A stretch of 13,151 nt of DNA from Bacillota bacterium (GTDB lineage: Bacteria > Bacillota > UBA4882 > UBA8346), in the NCBI GenBank assembly GCA_003501365.1, contig DNPP01000116.1:691-13841 (forward strand). Direction: 5' to 3'. Of the stretch, positions 7,634-13,151 are shown one piece after another; position 1 is the first letter of the stretch; each line of letters starts with the position of its first letter. Under the pieces are notes generated by a model, which searched no databases, had not been told where the DNA came from, and was given only the letters and a program-made list of their open reading frames with translations. Position numbers and translations under genes: made by a program.

Positions 7634-7804
7634 GACCTAACTCTTGCTCTTCCCCCTAGATGTTTTTCAGGTTGGTCATTTCAGTGGAAGAGTAACCATA
7701 GCCATTGATCTCTAAAAGGCTTTGGGCTACGAAGACATAGCTTACTCTCCCACTGAAACCGCTTCTGTGAAACCACTTCATTGGGGGAGAGCGAGAGAGA
7801 GGTT
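7634..7804. ncRNA. Structured inverted-repeat element, candidate 6S-like RNA
   Basis: The convergent gap after serS contains two nested stems. The outer arms, 7641–7656 and 7783–7797, pair over 15 bp with one bulged T and one G·U, and extend through a 2x2 loop to 7634/7804. The inner arms TTTCAGTGGAAGAGTAA (7679–7695) and TTACTCTCCCACTGAAA (7742–7758) pair over 17 bp with one mismatch. Between them lies an unpaired bubble of 22 and 24 bases, with a small GTG/CAC hairpin on the 3' side. The apical part can pair again (TAGCC 7699–7703 with GGCTA 7725–7729). A closing stem, a wide central bubble and a long terminal stem in about 171 bases is the layout of 6S RNA, which binds the housekeeping RNA polymerase. 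Strand is undecided: the outer mismatch is a G·U on the plus strand, the inner one on the minus strand. A palindromic repeat or MITE remnant is the main alternative. Confidence 0.35.
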
Positions 7805-7855
7805 TACGCCCGGGATTTCAGCCTTGTTAGATTTTTTTCTAAAATGAACATTCTT

Positions 7856-8791
7856 TCAATCCCCAATTGCCATTTCATACCGTAACTCGTTCAAACTTTT
7901 TCCCCACATCGCAACCGGATGTTCTTCGGTTATTACGAATCCGGCCTTGGTATACATTTTGATGGCGGTTTGCTGATCGCCGGTGGTCATCAAGAAAATT
8001 CGGCGATAGTTTTTAAGTCGGCAAAAATCTAAGGCTAAATCCAATAATCTCCTGCCAAGCCCAACCCCTCTTAGATCCGGATGGATCAAAAACCAGCGAA
8101 GTTGTGCTTCGTCTTTTGAATGTCCGATAATGGCGACAGTCCCCATGATTTCCCCCTCAAGTTCGGTTAGCCAAATACGGTCCTTTTCCGGCTGGTAACC
8201 TTGGATAAATTCATAAAGCGTATGGGCCACGTATCCTTCAAATTGATGATTATAATTACACTCTTTTGCATAAATAATGCCGTGTAAATAGATGAGGTAA
8301 CCGATATCACCCGGTTTTAAATCATGTCGAATCTTTATTTCTTCAATGGAAGCTGTTGGTTTTGTTGAAGCCGATAATATTTGGCTGGTCTTTTTCATGT
8401 ATTTTACCAGGGTTTGTTGTTCCTCTACTGACAAATCCTTTATCAGGGAATGGATCTGTTGAGTGGAGGATTCGTTTAACTTTGAAAAAACTTTTTTCCC
8501 TTTTTCGGATAGCGATAAAAAACTACAACGATTATCAAGGGGGGATTTCTCTTTGATGATTAATTTGTCATTGTCAAATCGTTTAAGAATCCTGCTTAAA
8601 TAACCCTTATCCATTTTTAATTGGCCCATTAGTTTAGTGGCGGTGCATTCTTCGGCTTGGGAGATTTCAAGCAAGATTCGTGCTTCCGCTAAAGAGAAAG
8701 AACTATCTAAAATGTGTTGATCAAGTAAACCGATGATATTGGTATAAAACCGATTAAAGCGCCTAATATCACTGATGATCTGTTGATTCAT
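7856..8791 (-). CDS. MarR-family regulator fused to GNAT acetyltransferase
   Basis: This 311-residue protein combines two domains. Residues about 1–145 are a MarR-type winged helix: helices around SFSLAEARILLEIS, a recognition region TATKLMGQLKMDKGYLSRILKRFDND (Thr50–Asp75), and the wing IIKEKSPLDNRCSFLSLSEKG. Residues about 155–311 are a GNAT N-acetyltransferase with the acetyl-CoA motif RWFLIHPDLRGVGLGRRLLD (232–251, R/Q-x-x-G-x-G) and MYTKAGFVITEEHPVAMWGK near the end. The same MarR–GNAT fusion is known in many bacteria; its substrate is generally undefined. A TTG at 8836 would add 15 residues, but it lies inside an operator-like palindrome. The ATG at 8791 has GGGTGG eight bases upstream and is preferred. 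Palindromes around the promoter suggest autorepression. The gene lies downstream of the capA-like gene but has its own promoter. Confidence 0.9.
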   Translation of the reverse strand: MNQQIISDIRRFNRFYTNIIGLLDQHILDSSFSLAEARILLEISQAEECTATKLMGQLKMDKGYLSRILKRFDNDKLIIKEKSPLDNRCSFLSLSEKGKKVFSKLNESSTQQIHSLIKDLSVEEQQTLVKYMKKTSQILSASTKPTASIEEIKIRHDLKPGDIGYLIYLHGIIYAKECNYNHQFEGYVAHTLYEFIQGYQPEKDRIWLTELEGEIMGTVAIIGHSKDEAQLRWFLIHPDLRGVGLGRRLLDLALDFCRLKNYRRIFLMTTGDQQTAIKMYTKAGFVITEEHPVAMWGKSLNELRYEMAIGD

Positions 8792-8822
8792 AGTAACCAC
8801 CCATTGTTTAGTTAAGTAATTG

Positions 8823-8837
8823 GTTGACAAAGTCAAC
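8823..8837. promoter_or_regulatory. Operator-like palindrome downstream of the MarR–GNAT promoter
   Basis: GTTGAC-AAA-GTCAAC is a perfect 6+6 palindrome with a 3-base centre. It lies roughly at +5 to +20 relative to the predicted start of the MarR–GNAT transcript, where a bound repressor would block initiation or early elongation. MarR-family proteins typically bind such palindromes next to their own gene, so this is the likely autoregulatory site. The protein–site link is inferred. Confidence 0.6.
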
Positions 8838-8848
8838 TATTATTTTAA

Positions 8849-8877
8849 AGCATAACACCATTGGTTAATTTTGTCAA
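8849..8877 (-). promoter_or_regulatory. Promoter of the MarR–GNAT gene (TTGACA–17 bp–TATGCT)
   Basis: On the minus strand a perfect -35 TTGACA (8877–8872) and a -10 TATGCT (8854–8849) are exactly 17 bases apart. The transcript would begin near 8842 and run about 50 bases to the ATG at 8791. The -35 box lies inside a second, imperfect palindrome, with arms TTGGTTAA (8861–8868) and TCAATCAA (8874–8881). Confidence 0.75.
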
Positions 8878-8881
8878 TCAA
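8861..8881. promoter_or_regulatory. Second, imperfect operator-like palindrome over the -35 box
   Basis: The arms TTGGTTAA and TCAATCAA match at six of eight paired positions and share the TTGGTT(G/A)A half-site with the downstream palindrome (TTGGTTGAC at 8820–8828). Centres of the two sites are about 41 bp apart, close to four helical turns, so two regulator dimers could sit on the same face of the DNA. Confidence 0.45.
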
Positions 8882-8895
8882 TAGTACAGCTATCC

Positions 8896-8922
8896 AAATA
8901 GGTTTTGATCAAAAGGCTATTT
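8896..8922. repeat. 27-bp imperfect palindrome at the capA-like gene 3' end
   Basis: AAATAG (8896–8901) pairs with CTATTT (8917–8922) around the perfect palindrome TTTTGATCAAAA (8903–8914), with G and GG unpaired between. It overlaps the stop codon of the capA-like gene. On the minus strand it could be a weak transcript-end hairpin, but no T-run follows. It also lies about 67 bases upstream of the MarR–GNAT start site, so an activator site is possible. Confidence 0.35.
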
Positions 8923-9985
8923 ACTGCCGGATCTTAATAATTCCCATGTCTCCCTGGGATTCAATCTTCGTTTGAAATGCGCTTGAGTAGGTACGCAATT
9001 CCTGGAGCACCCGCTCCGCATCGGCGCCATGGCGCAATCTGGGTTGGAAATTGACTTCATAATTATTAATGTTAATGGGGTATATCTTTGCCTGGATTAA
9101 GCCGTTCCGGTCATAGTCCACACCCAAAATCATACTGTCTTTTACATTGTTGGAGAGCGTTCCGAAAGCAAAATTACCCAGACTATAAGCAATAAGGCCG
9201 CCGTGGTAAATCTCCAGTCCTTGCAATACATGAGGATGATGGCCCAGTACGATCGAGGCCCCGGCATCAATGCATTGCTTGCCGTAGATTTTTTGATAAT
9301 CCGCCGGATAATACTTTAGTTCATCACTCCAGTGAAAGGATACCACCACATAATCAGCCATGGTTTTGGCCCGCTTAACATCGGCAACAAAATAACTGGG
9401 GGCGCCATAAGCGGTACCCGGCCTAGTCGAGTTTGCCCAAAAAAGGTCCGGAAGGACCAATGAATATGCTAAGAAGGCAAAACGGATTCCGCTGGGAGTT
9501 GTATAGAATACCGCTTCCCGGGCTGCGTTAAGATTGGCGCCGGCGCCGGTATGAAGTATTTTGGCATTATCTAAGGTTTCCAAAGTGTCTTGGAGTCCTA
9601 ATGGACCATAATCCATCATGTGATTATTGGCTAAGGTAACCACCTTAAAACCGGCATGGACCAGAGCTTGAACCGACCGCGGGTCGGAACGGAGGGTCCA
9701 TTTCTTGGGGGTATAAATTGCCCCGCGGGTGGAGAAAGGGACTTCTTGATTACCGACCAGGATGTTTCCGCTGCTGAGGATATTTTTAACATTTACCCAG
9801 GGACGATCGGGGTTATTAATAACTGAAGTTTCAATATTGGCAAAACTAAGATCACCGACAGCCAACAGGGTCTCACTCGGCCTTGCGTCGGCCTCTGCCG
9901 CCGGGATAGTTTCAGAAGTGGAAAAAACCAGGGTACTTAAAATAAATATTAAAAAAATGAAAGTGCAAACAATGATTCGCTTCAA
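8921..9985 (-). CDS. CapA family exported metallophosphatase-like protein
   Basis: From the chosen start this protein has 354 residues: an N-terminal signal peptide or anchor (MKRIIVCTFIFLIFILSTLVF) and a CapA/PgsA-type calcineurin-like domain. Metal-site motifs appear in order (numbered from a GTG three codons upstream): AVGDLSF (45–51), GNQEVPFS (81–88, an Asn-Glu site), ANNHMMDYG (122–130), FHWSDELKYYP (220–230), and GHHPHVLQGLEIY (251–263) with YSLGNFAFG (270–278). CapA proteins act at the cell surface; some take part in poly-gamma-glutamate or capsule synthesis, and many isolated copies have unknown roles. No PgsB/C or CapB/C partner is present, so polymer synthesis is not supported here. 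The frame opens at GTG 9994, but that codon is part of the AAGAAGGTG ribosome site; TTG 9985 has proper spacing and is preferred. No lipobox is seen. Confidence 0.88.
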   Translation of the reverse strand: MKRIIVCTFIFLIFILSTLVFSTSETIPAAEADARPSETLLAVGDLSFANIETSVINNPDRPWVNVKNILSSGNILVGNQEVPFSTRGAIYTPKKWTLRSDPRSVQALVHAGFKVVTLANNHMMDYGPLGLQDTLETLDNAKILHTGAGANLNAAREAVFYTTPSGIRFAFLAYSLVLPDLFWANSTRPGTAYGAPSYFVADVKRAKTMADYVVVSFHWSDELKYYPADYQKIYGKQCIDAGASIVLGHHPHVLQGLEIYHGGLIAYSLGNFAFGTLSNNVKDSMILGVDYDRNGLIQAKIYPININNYEVNFQPRLRHGADAERVLQELRTYSSAFQTKIESQGDMGIIKIRQ

Positions 9986-10202
9986 ATAAAACACCTTCTT
10001 TTCATTACCTTATGATGGACATTAATTAAATCTGAAAAGAATTTCGCGATGTTTAGGCAATTTCCTTTAGAAACCCGGAATCTTCAGTGCTTATTTCGCC
10101 CGGTGAATAATTCAGGCAAATAATGGCTTGATGGCCGAAAATTTTAAATGATGTATTAGGGTTAATCTGGAAGGATACACTAGAGTTGAGGTGGTGTAAG
10201 AG

Positions 10203-10451
10203 ATGGCTGTTCCATTGACGGTTTTTGGGATTATGGTGGACAATCGCGGTGAAAAAGCACCGGAGATGCAAGAAGTGATTACCAAATACGGCCGGGATAT
10301 TATCGGTCGCATGGGAGTGCCGAGTCCCTCCAAAGAACAAGGACTGATTACCTTGGTTTATGAAGGCGAGAGCCAACAAGCCACGGTTTTCCGGAAAGAA
10401 TTAGAGGATATCGCGGGAATCACTGTTCAAACGATGAGTTTTGTGCAATAA
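10203..10451 (+). CDS. TM1266-like small ACT/NikR-C-like regulator protein
   Basis: This 82-residue protein matches the pattern of the TM1266 family, annotated as iron-only hydrogenase system regulator: an alternating beta-alpha-beta-beta-alpha-beta layout with LTVFGIMVDNRGEKAPEMQE, a central GRDIIGRMGVPSPSKEQGLITLVYEG, and a final IAGITVQTMSFV strand. The family resembles the ligand-binding C-terminal domain of NikR and ACT domains; the exact effector is not established. The ATG at 10203 follows AGGTGG with eight bases between. It is transcribed away from the capA-like gene and ends in its own terminator. No hydrogenase or HydE/F/G maturase gene is in the window, so the hydrogenase link comes from family knowledge alone. 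Confidence 0.8.
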   Translation: MAVPLTVFGIMVDNRGEKAPEMQEVITKYGRDIIGRMGVPSPSKEQGLITLVYEGESQQATVFRKELEDIAGITVQTMSFVQ

Positions 10452-10475
10452 CCCTTTAATGGGTTATTTCTTTTC
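10447..10475 (+). terminator. Intrinsic terminator after the TM1266-like gene
   Basis: AATAACCC (10447–10454) pairs perfectly with GGGTTATT (10461–10468) around a 6-base loop and is followed by TCTTTTC. The hairpin overlaps the TAA stop codon (10449–10451). It is a modest, AT-containing stem, so partial read-through into the prenyltransferase gene is possible; no separate promoter is clear for that gene. Confidence 0.7.
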
Positions 10476-10496
10476 ATAGCTAAAAAAGGAGGAAAA

Positions 10497-11402
10497 ATGA
10501 TGACCATAATTAAAACATGGATGCGCGCAGTAAGAGCTCCATTTTTCAGCACATCGCTAATTCCGGTACTGGTTGGGTCGGCACTTAGCGGTAGATTGGG
10601 AAATTTTCATATCTTAAAATTCTTAGCCGCCTTACTAATCGTGATATCGTATCAAGCCGGAGCCAATTTGATCAATGATTATTTTGACGCGATTGGCAGT
10701 GATCCGATTAATCATTGCGCGACTCCCTTCAGCGGCGGCAGCAGACTTATTCAGGAAGGCCGGTTATCCCGACGGCTTTATCGTAAAGCGGCGTTCATTA
10801 CCTATGGCTTTGGCTTGCTCGTTATTCTGGCATTAGCTATGAGTTACCGGAATATTGACATTTTACTACTGGGAGTTGCCGGGATTATTCTGGGGATTAT
10901 TTATAGCGCCAGCAGTACTTATGGAATGGGCCGCGGTTGGGGCGAATTGGCCGTGGGAATGGGATTTGGCCCTCTGGCGACAGCAGGCAGTTTTCTGTTG
11001 CAAAGCAACTGTCTGGTGCCTGAGGCGTTCTTCGCCGGGGTTCCGGTGGGATTCCTGGTAATGGGTGTTTTAATCCTCAACGAATTTCCGGATTTTAGAG
11101 CCGATCAAGCTGTCGGTAAACGTAACTGGATAGTCCGGGCGGGTGGTGGTAATCGGGGAGTCTGGATCTACCTTACCGTAATTAGTTTAGCATACATGAC
11201 CTTGGCCGGCGGTGTCTTTTGGAATGTTTTTCCAGCCCGCATCCTGGTCTCTTGTTTCACGATTCCCCTGGCGGTATGGATACTATTGAAGGTTCGACAG
11301 TGCCACGGCAATACTCCCGACATAATACCGCTTTTGGCGGGTAATATCGGGCTGCAATTCATCACTGGAATGTTAATCAGCGTCGGGTTATGGTGGAAAT
11401 AA
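10497..11402 (+). CDS. UbiA/MenA-family membrane prenyltransferase
   Basis: This 301-residue polytopic membrane protein belongs to the UbiA superfamily, which attaches polyprenyl chains to aromatic acceptors. Both Asp-rich Mg-diphosphate motifs are present: NLINDYFDAIGSDP (57–70, Asn60/Asp61/Asp64/Asp69) and NEFPDFRADQAVGKRN (195–210, Asp199/Asp203 with Lys208-Arg209). Hydrophobic helices are visible near 18–30, 40–58, 97–116, 121–140, 150–167, 176–195, 222–241, 247–265 and 275–299. The motif spacing is closest to MenA-like proteins that prenylate 1,4-dihydroxy-2-naphthoate in menaquinone synthesis, but no other menaquinone gene lies nearby, so the acceptor is not certain. GGAGG (10488–10492) is 4 bases from the first ATG and 7 from a second ATG at 10500; the second may be the true start. 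dnaX follows after about 70 bases with no terminator between. Confidence 0.85.
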   Translation: MMTIIKTWMRAVRAPFFSTSLIPVLVGSALSGRLGNFHILKFLAALLIVISYQAGANLINDYFDAIGSDPINHCATPFSGGSRLIQEGRLSRRLYRKAAFITYGFGLLVILALAMSYRNIDILLLGVAGIILGIIYSASSTYGMGRGWGELAVGMGFGPLATAGSFLLQSNCLVPEAFFAGVPVGFLVMGVLILNEFPDFRADQAVGKRNWIVRAGGGNRGVWIYLTVISLAYMTLAGGVFWNVFPARILVSCFTIPLAVWILLKVRQCHGNTPDIIPLLAGNIGLQFITGMLISVGLWWK

Positions 11403-11472
11403 GAATGAGAAGGTAAAGGAGTTTTGGAGCCAATCGCGAATAAAACAATCAAAGATTATGCGGGAGGAAGCA

Positions 11473-13101
11473 ATGGAGTACCAAACACTTTACCGGCGTT
11501 GGAGGCCCCGCGGTTTCTCTGATCTGGTGGGACAAAGTCATGTCGTTACCACATTATCCAATGCGATTGTGATGCAAAAAGTCGCTCACGCTTATTTGTT
11601 GACCGGGCCGCGTGGAACCGGAAAAACCAGTATTGCCAAGATTTTGGCCAAAGCGTTGAATTGTGAGAATCCCAATGGGGCCAATCCTTGTGATTGTTGT
11701 TCCAGTTGCACCCGGATTAATGAAGGTATTTTTATGGATGTCATTGAAATTGATGCCGCTTCCAACCGGGGTATCGATGAAATCCGCGACTTGCGCGAGA
11801 AAGTAAAGTTTGCCCCGGCTGAAGGAAAATACAAAATATATATTATCGATGAAGTGCATATGCTAACGATGGAAGCCTTTAATGCACTTTTGAAAACTTT
11901 AGAGGAACCGCCGCAATCGGTAGTTTTTATATTGGCTACCACCGAAGTACATAAGATACCTTTGACGATACTTTCCCGGTGCCAACGTTTTGATTTTAAG
12001 CGTTTTACCATCGATGAAATTAAAGGGCGTTTGGTTCAGATCCTGGAAGCTGAAGGAGTTAAGGCTGACGGACAAGCTTTAGAACTTATTGCCGAACATG
12101 CCGAAGGCGGTATGCGAGATGCCGTTAGTTTGTTGGAGCAGGTTCTGGCCCATAGTCAGGAGCGAGTCACCGAGGGTGATGTCCGGGCTATTTTAGGTTT
12201 GATTGACGAAGAAGAGATCATCCGGATTGCCCGGGCGGTAAAGGAGCGGGACACTGCAGGAGCCTTGCATATACTCAATGATATAAGTTTAAACGGCAAG
12301 GACCTTTTTCAATTTGGCCGTAGTCTGGTTCAATATTATCGGAATTTGTTACTAACAACTTTGAGTCGTGAAAATAATCCGGACCAGGAGCAAGCAAAGG
12401 AGCTCAAACCGGGAGATTTAGTCAGGATCATTGAAGCGTTTGCGAATGCGACCAATGAAGTTAAAAAAAGTTTGCAGGGCTCACTCCCTTTGGAATTGGC
12501 TTTTATAAAACTTACCGCGCTCCAGGAAGATTATGCTGATACCTCGGATCTTGAGGCTAGAGTGGCCAGACTGGAAACGTTGCTTCAGAAAGGAACCGTG
12601 GTGGGAACTCCGGCTCCGGTCAATGTGAAAGTCGAGGATCAGCCTGTCAAAGCTACTCCATCAAAAGCAATGACGGCCGCTGGAATACCAACCGTGACCC
12701 AAGCTCAAGCGATTATACCACCTTCGGTGCAGAGCGGGCCATGCAATTTCAGTTGGGAGCAGTTTTTGGAATTGGTGAAGAAGAAGAAAAGAACCTTAGC
12801 TGCCCTAATCCAGGAAGGAAAGCCCTTGCAATTTACAGCGGACCAGTTGGTGGTGGGATTGCCCCCGAATCTTAAATTTCACCTGGAGAACTTGTCTTTA
12901 CCCCAAAATCGGGAGATTCTGGAAGGAATTTTGAAGGAATTAACTGGGGCGACGCCTAAATTTAGTTGTATGCCGCTATCGGAGCATCCATCTGCGAGTG
13001 GCCGGCTCCAACCCGCAGAACCGGCCGAGCCGGAGGTACTATCAAAAGCAGTGCAATTATTTGGAGGAGAAGTTCGACCCGTAACTAAGGAGGAGAAGTA
13101 A
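11473..13101 (+). CDS. dnaX: DNA polymerase III subunit gamma/tau
   Basis: DnaX is the ATPase motor of the clamp loader and, as tau, links the replicative polymerases to the helicase. From the preferred start it has 542 residues and begins MEYQTLYRRWRPRGFSDLVGQ. The AAA+ module shows Walker A GPRGTGKTS (45–53), a four-cysteine zinc site (Cys64, Cys73, Cys76, Cys79), Walker B KIYIIDEVHM (121–130), sensor 1 ATTE (155–158), the SRC arginine-finger motif (168–170) and sensor 2 GGMRDAVSLLEQ (212–223). Domain III follows to about residue 360. A Pro/Ala-rich linker (about 378–425) leads to a C-terminal domain with FSWEQFLELVKKKKRTLAALI. The ATG at 11458 adds five residues but lacks a ribosome site; the ATG at 11473 has GGGAGG five bases upstream. 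The stop at 13101 abuts the next gene, an arrangement conserved in Firmicutes. Confidence 0.97.
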   Translation: MEYQTLYRRWRPRGFSDLVGQSHVVTTLSNAIVMQKVAHAYLLTGPRGTGKTSIAKILAKALNCENPNGANPCDCCSSCTRINEGIFMDVIEIDAASNRGIDEIRDLREKVKFAPAEGKYKIYIIDEVHMLTMEAFNALLKTLEEPPQSVVFILATTEVHKIPLTILSRCQRFDFKRFTIDEIKGRLVQILEAEGVKADGQALELIAEHAEGGMRDAVSLLEQVLAHSQERVTEGDVRAILGLIDEEEIIRIARAVKERDTAGALHILNDISLNGKDLFQFGRSLVQYYRNLLLTTLSRENNPDQEQAKELKPGDLVRIIEAFANATNEVKKSLQGSLPLELAFIKLTALQEDYADTSDLEARVARLETLLQKGTVVGTPAPVNVKVEDQPVKATPSKAMTAAGIPTVTQAQAIIPPSVQSGPCNFSWEQFLELVKKKKRTLAALIQEGKPLQFTADQLVVGLPPNLKFHLENLSLPQNREILEGILKELTGATPKFSCMPLSEHPSASGRLQPAEPAEPEVLSKAVQLFGGEVRPVTKEEK

Positions 13102-13151
13102 ATGGTGCCAAATATGCAACAAGCAATGAAACAGGTTCAAAAAATGCAGGC
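13102..13151 (+). CDS. YbaB/EbfC nucleoid-associated protein (start only)
   Basis: Only 16 full codons are in the window: MVPNMQQAMKQVQKMQ, the typical start of YbaB/EbfC proteins. These small dimeric proteins bind DNA and are nearly always encoded directly after dnaX and before recR. The ATG follows the dnaX stop with no gap, and AAGGAGGAG (13087–13095) inside the dnaX end serves as its ribosome site, so the two are translationally coupled. Confidence 0.88.
   Translation, partial: MVPNMQQAMKQVQKMQ

Noticed and set aside
7827..7842. TTAGA/TCTAA hairpin with T-run as bidirectional terminator for serS and the MarR–GNAT gene
   Set aside because: The stem has only five AT-rich pairs and the T-run forms its loop, so it would be a poor terminator; at most a weak contribution.
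7607..7855. SRP RNA or tRNA-Ser gene after serS, by analogy with Bacillus
   Set aside because: No SRP domain IV pattern (GGAA loop with flanking CAGG and AGCAG) and no tRNA cloverleaf or T-loop GTTCRA are found on either strand.
8921..9985. Poly-gamma-glutamate capsule synthesis locus
   Set aside because: Only the CapA-like protein is present, without ligase or membrane partner genes, so capsule synthesis is not supported.
10203..11402. TM1266-like and prenyltransferase genes as a new two-gene system
   Set aside because: A terminator hairpin separates them, and nothing in either protein points to a shared function.
12463..12469. Run of seven A in dnaX as a programmed frameshift site making a short gamma subunit
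   Set aside because: In frame it reads GTT AAA AAA AGT, so a -1 slip would place the first tRNA on TAA with a mismatch. It lies inside domain III (residue 331), earlier than known gamma sites, and no upstream stimulatory ribosome site is seen.

Overview
The window looks like a chromosomal piece from an anaerobic, probably diderm member of the Firmicutes (Bacillota). This is inferred from the dnaX–ybaB gene pair and the serS neighbourhood, strong purine-rich ribosome binding sites, a TM1266-type small protein otherwise known from hydrogenase-bearing anaerobes, and a sugar-binding protein with a signal peptide but no lipobox cysteine. No 16S or other taxonomic marker is present, so the assignment is tentative.

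Region 1 (1–6240) is a sugar uptake and catabolism locus. Two genes read leftward: a Gfo/Idh/MocA NAD(P)-dependent oxidoreductase followed after 12 bases by a TIM-barrel sugar phosphate isomerase/epimerase that runs off the left edge. Across a 663-base gene-free AT-rich divergent region, an RbsB–RbsA–RbsC-type ABC importer reads rightward. A perfect 13-bp hairpin separates the binding-protein gene from the ATPase gene, the ATPase and permease genes overlap by 4 bases, and an intrinsic terminator follows. Together they would import a sugar or polyol and oxidise and isomerise it. No sugar kinase or dedicated regulator is visible.

Region 2 (6241–7855) holds serS (seryl-tRNA synthetase) with a clear sigma-70/SigA-type promoter. 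The convergent gap behind it contains a nested inverted-repeat structure of about 171 bases. Its architecture (closing stem, wide central bubble, terminal stem) resembles 6S RNA. This is the most unusual non-coding signal in the window.

Region 3 (7856–9985) reads leftward: a CapA-like metallophosphatase with a signal peptide, then a MarR–GNAT fusion protein. The fusion gene has its own promoter flanked by two palindromes that look like autoregulatory operators.

Region 4 (10203–13151) reads rightward: a TM1266-like small regulator with its own terminator, a UbiA/MenA-family membrane prenyltransferase, dnaX (DNA polymerase III gamma/tau), and the first 16 codons of a YbaB/EbfC nucleoid-associated protein. 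I see no mobile elements, CRISPR arrays, tRNA or rRNA genes. I did not find convincing evidence for a wholly new multi-gene system. The best candidates for something undescribed are the structured element after serS, the alternative hairpins in the importer operon and the MarR–GNAT operator arrangement.
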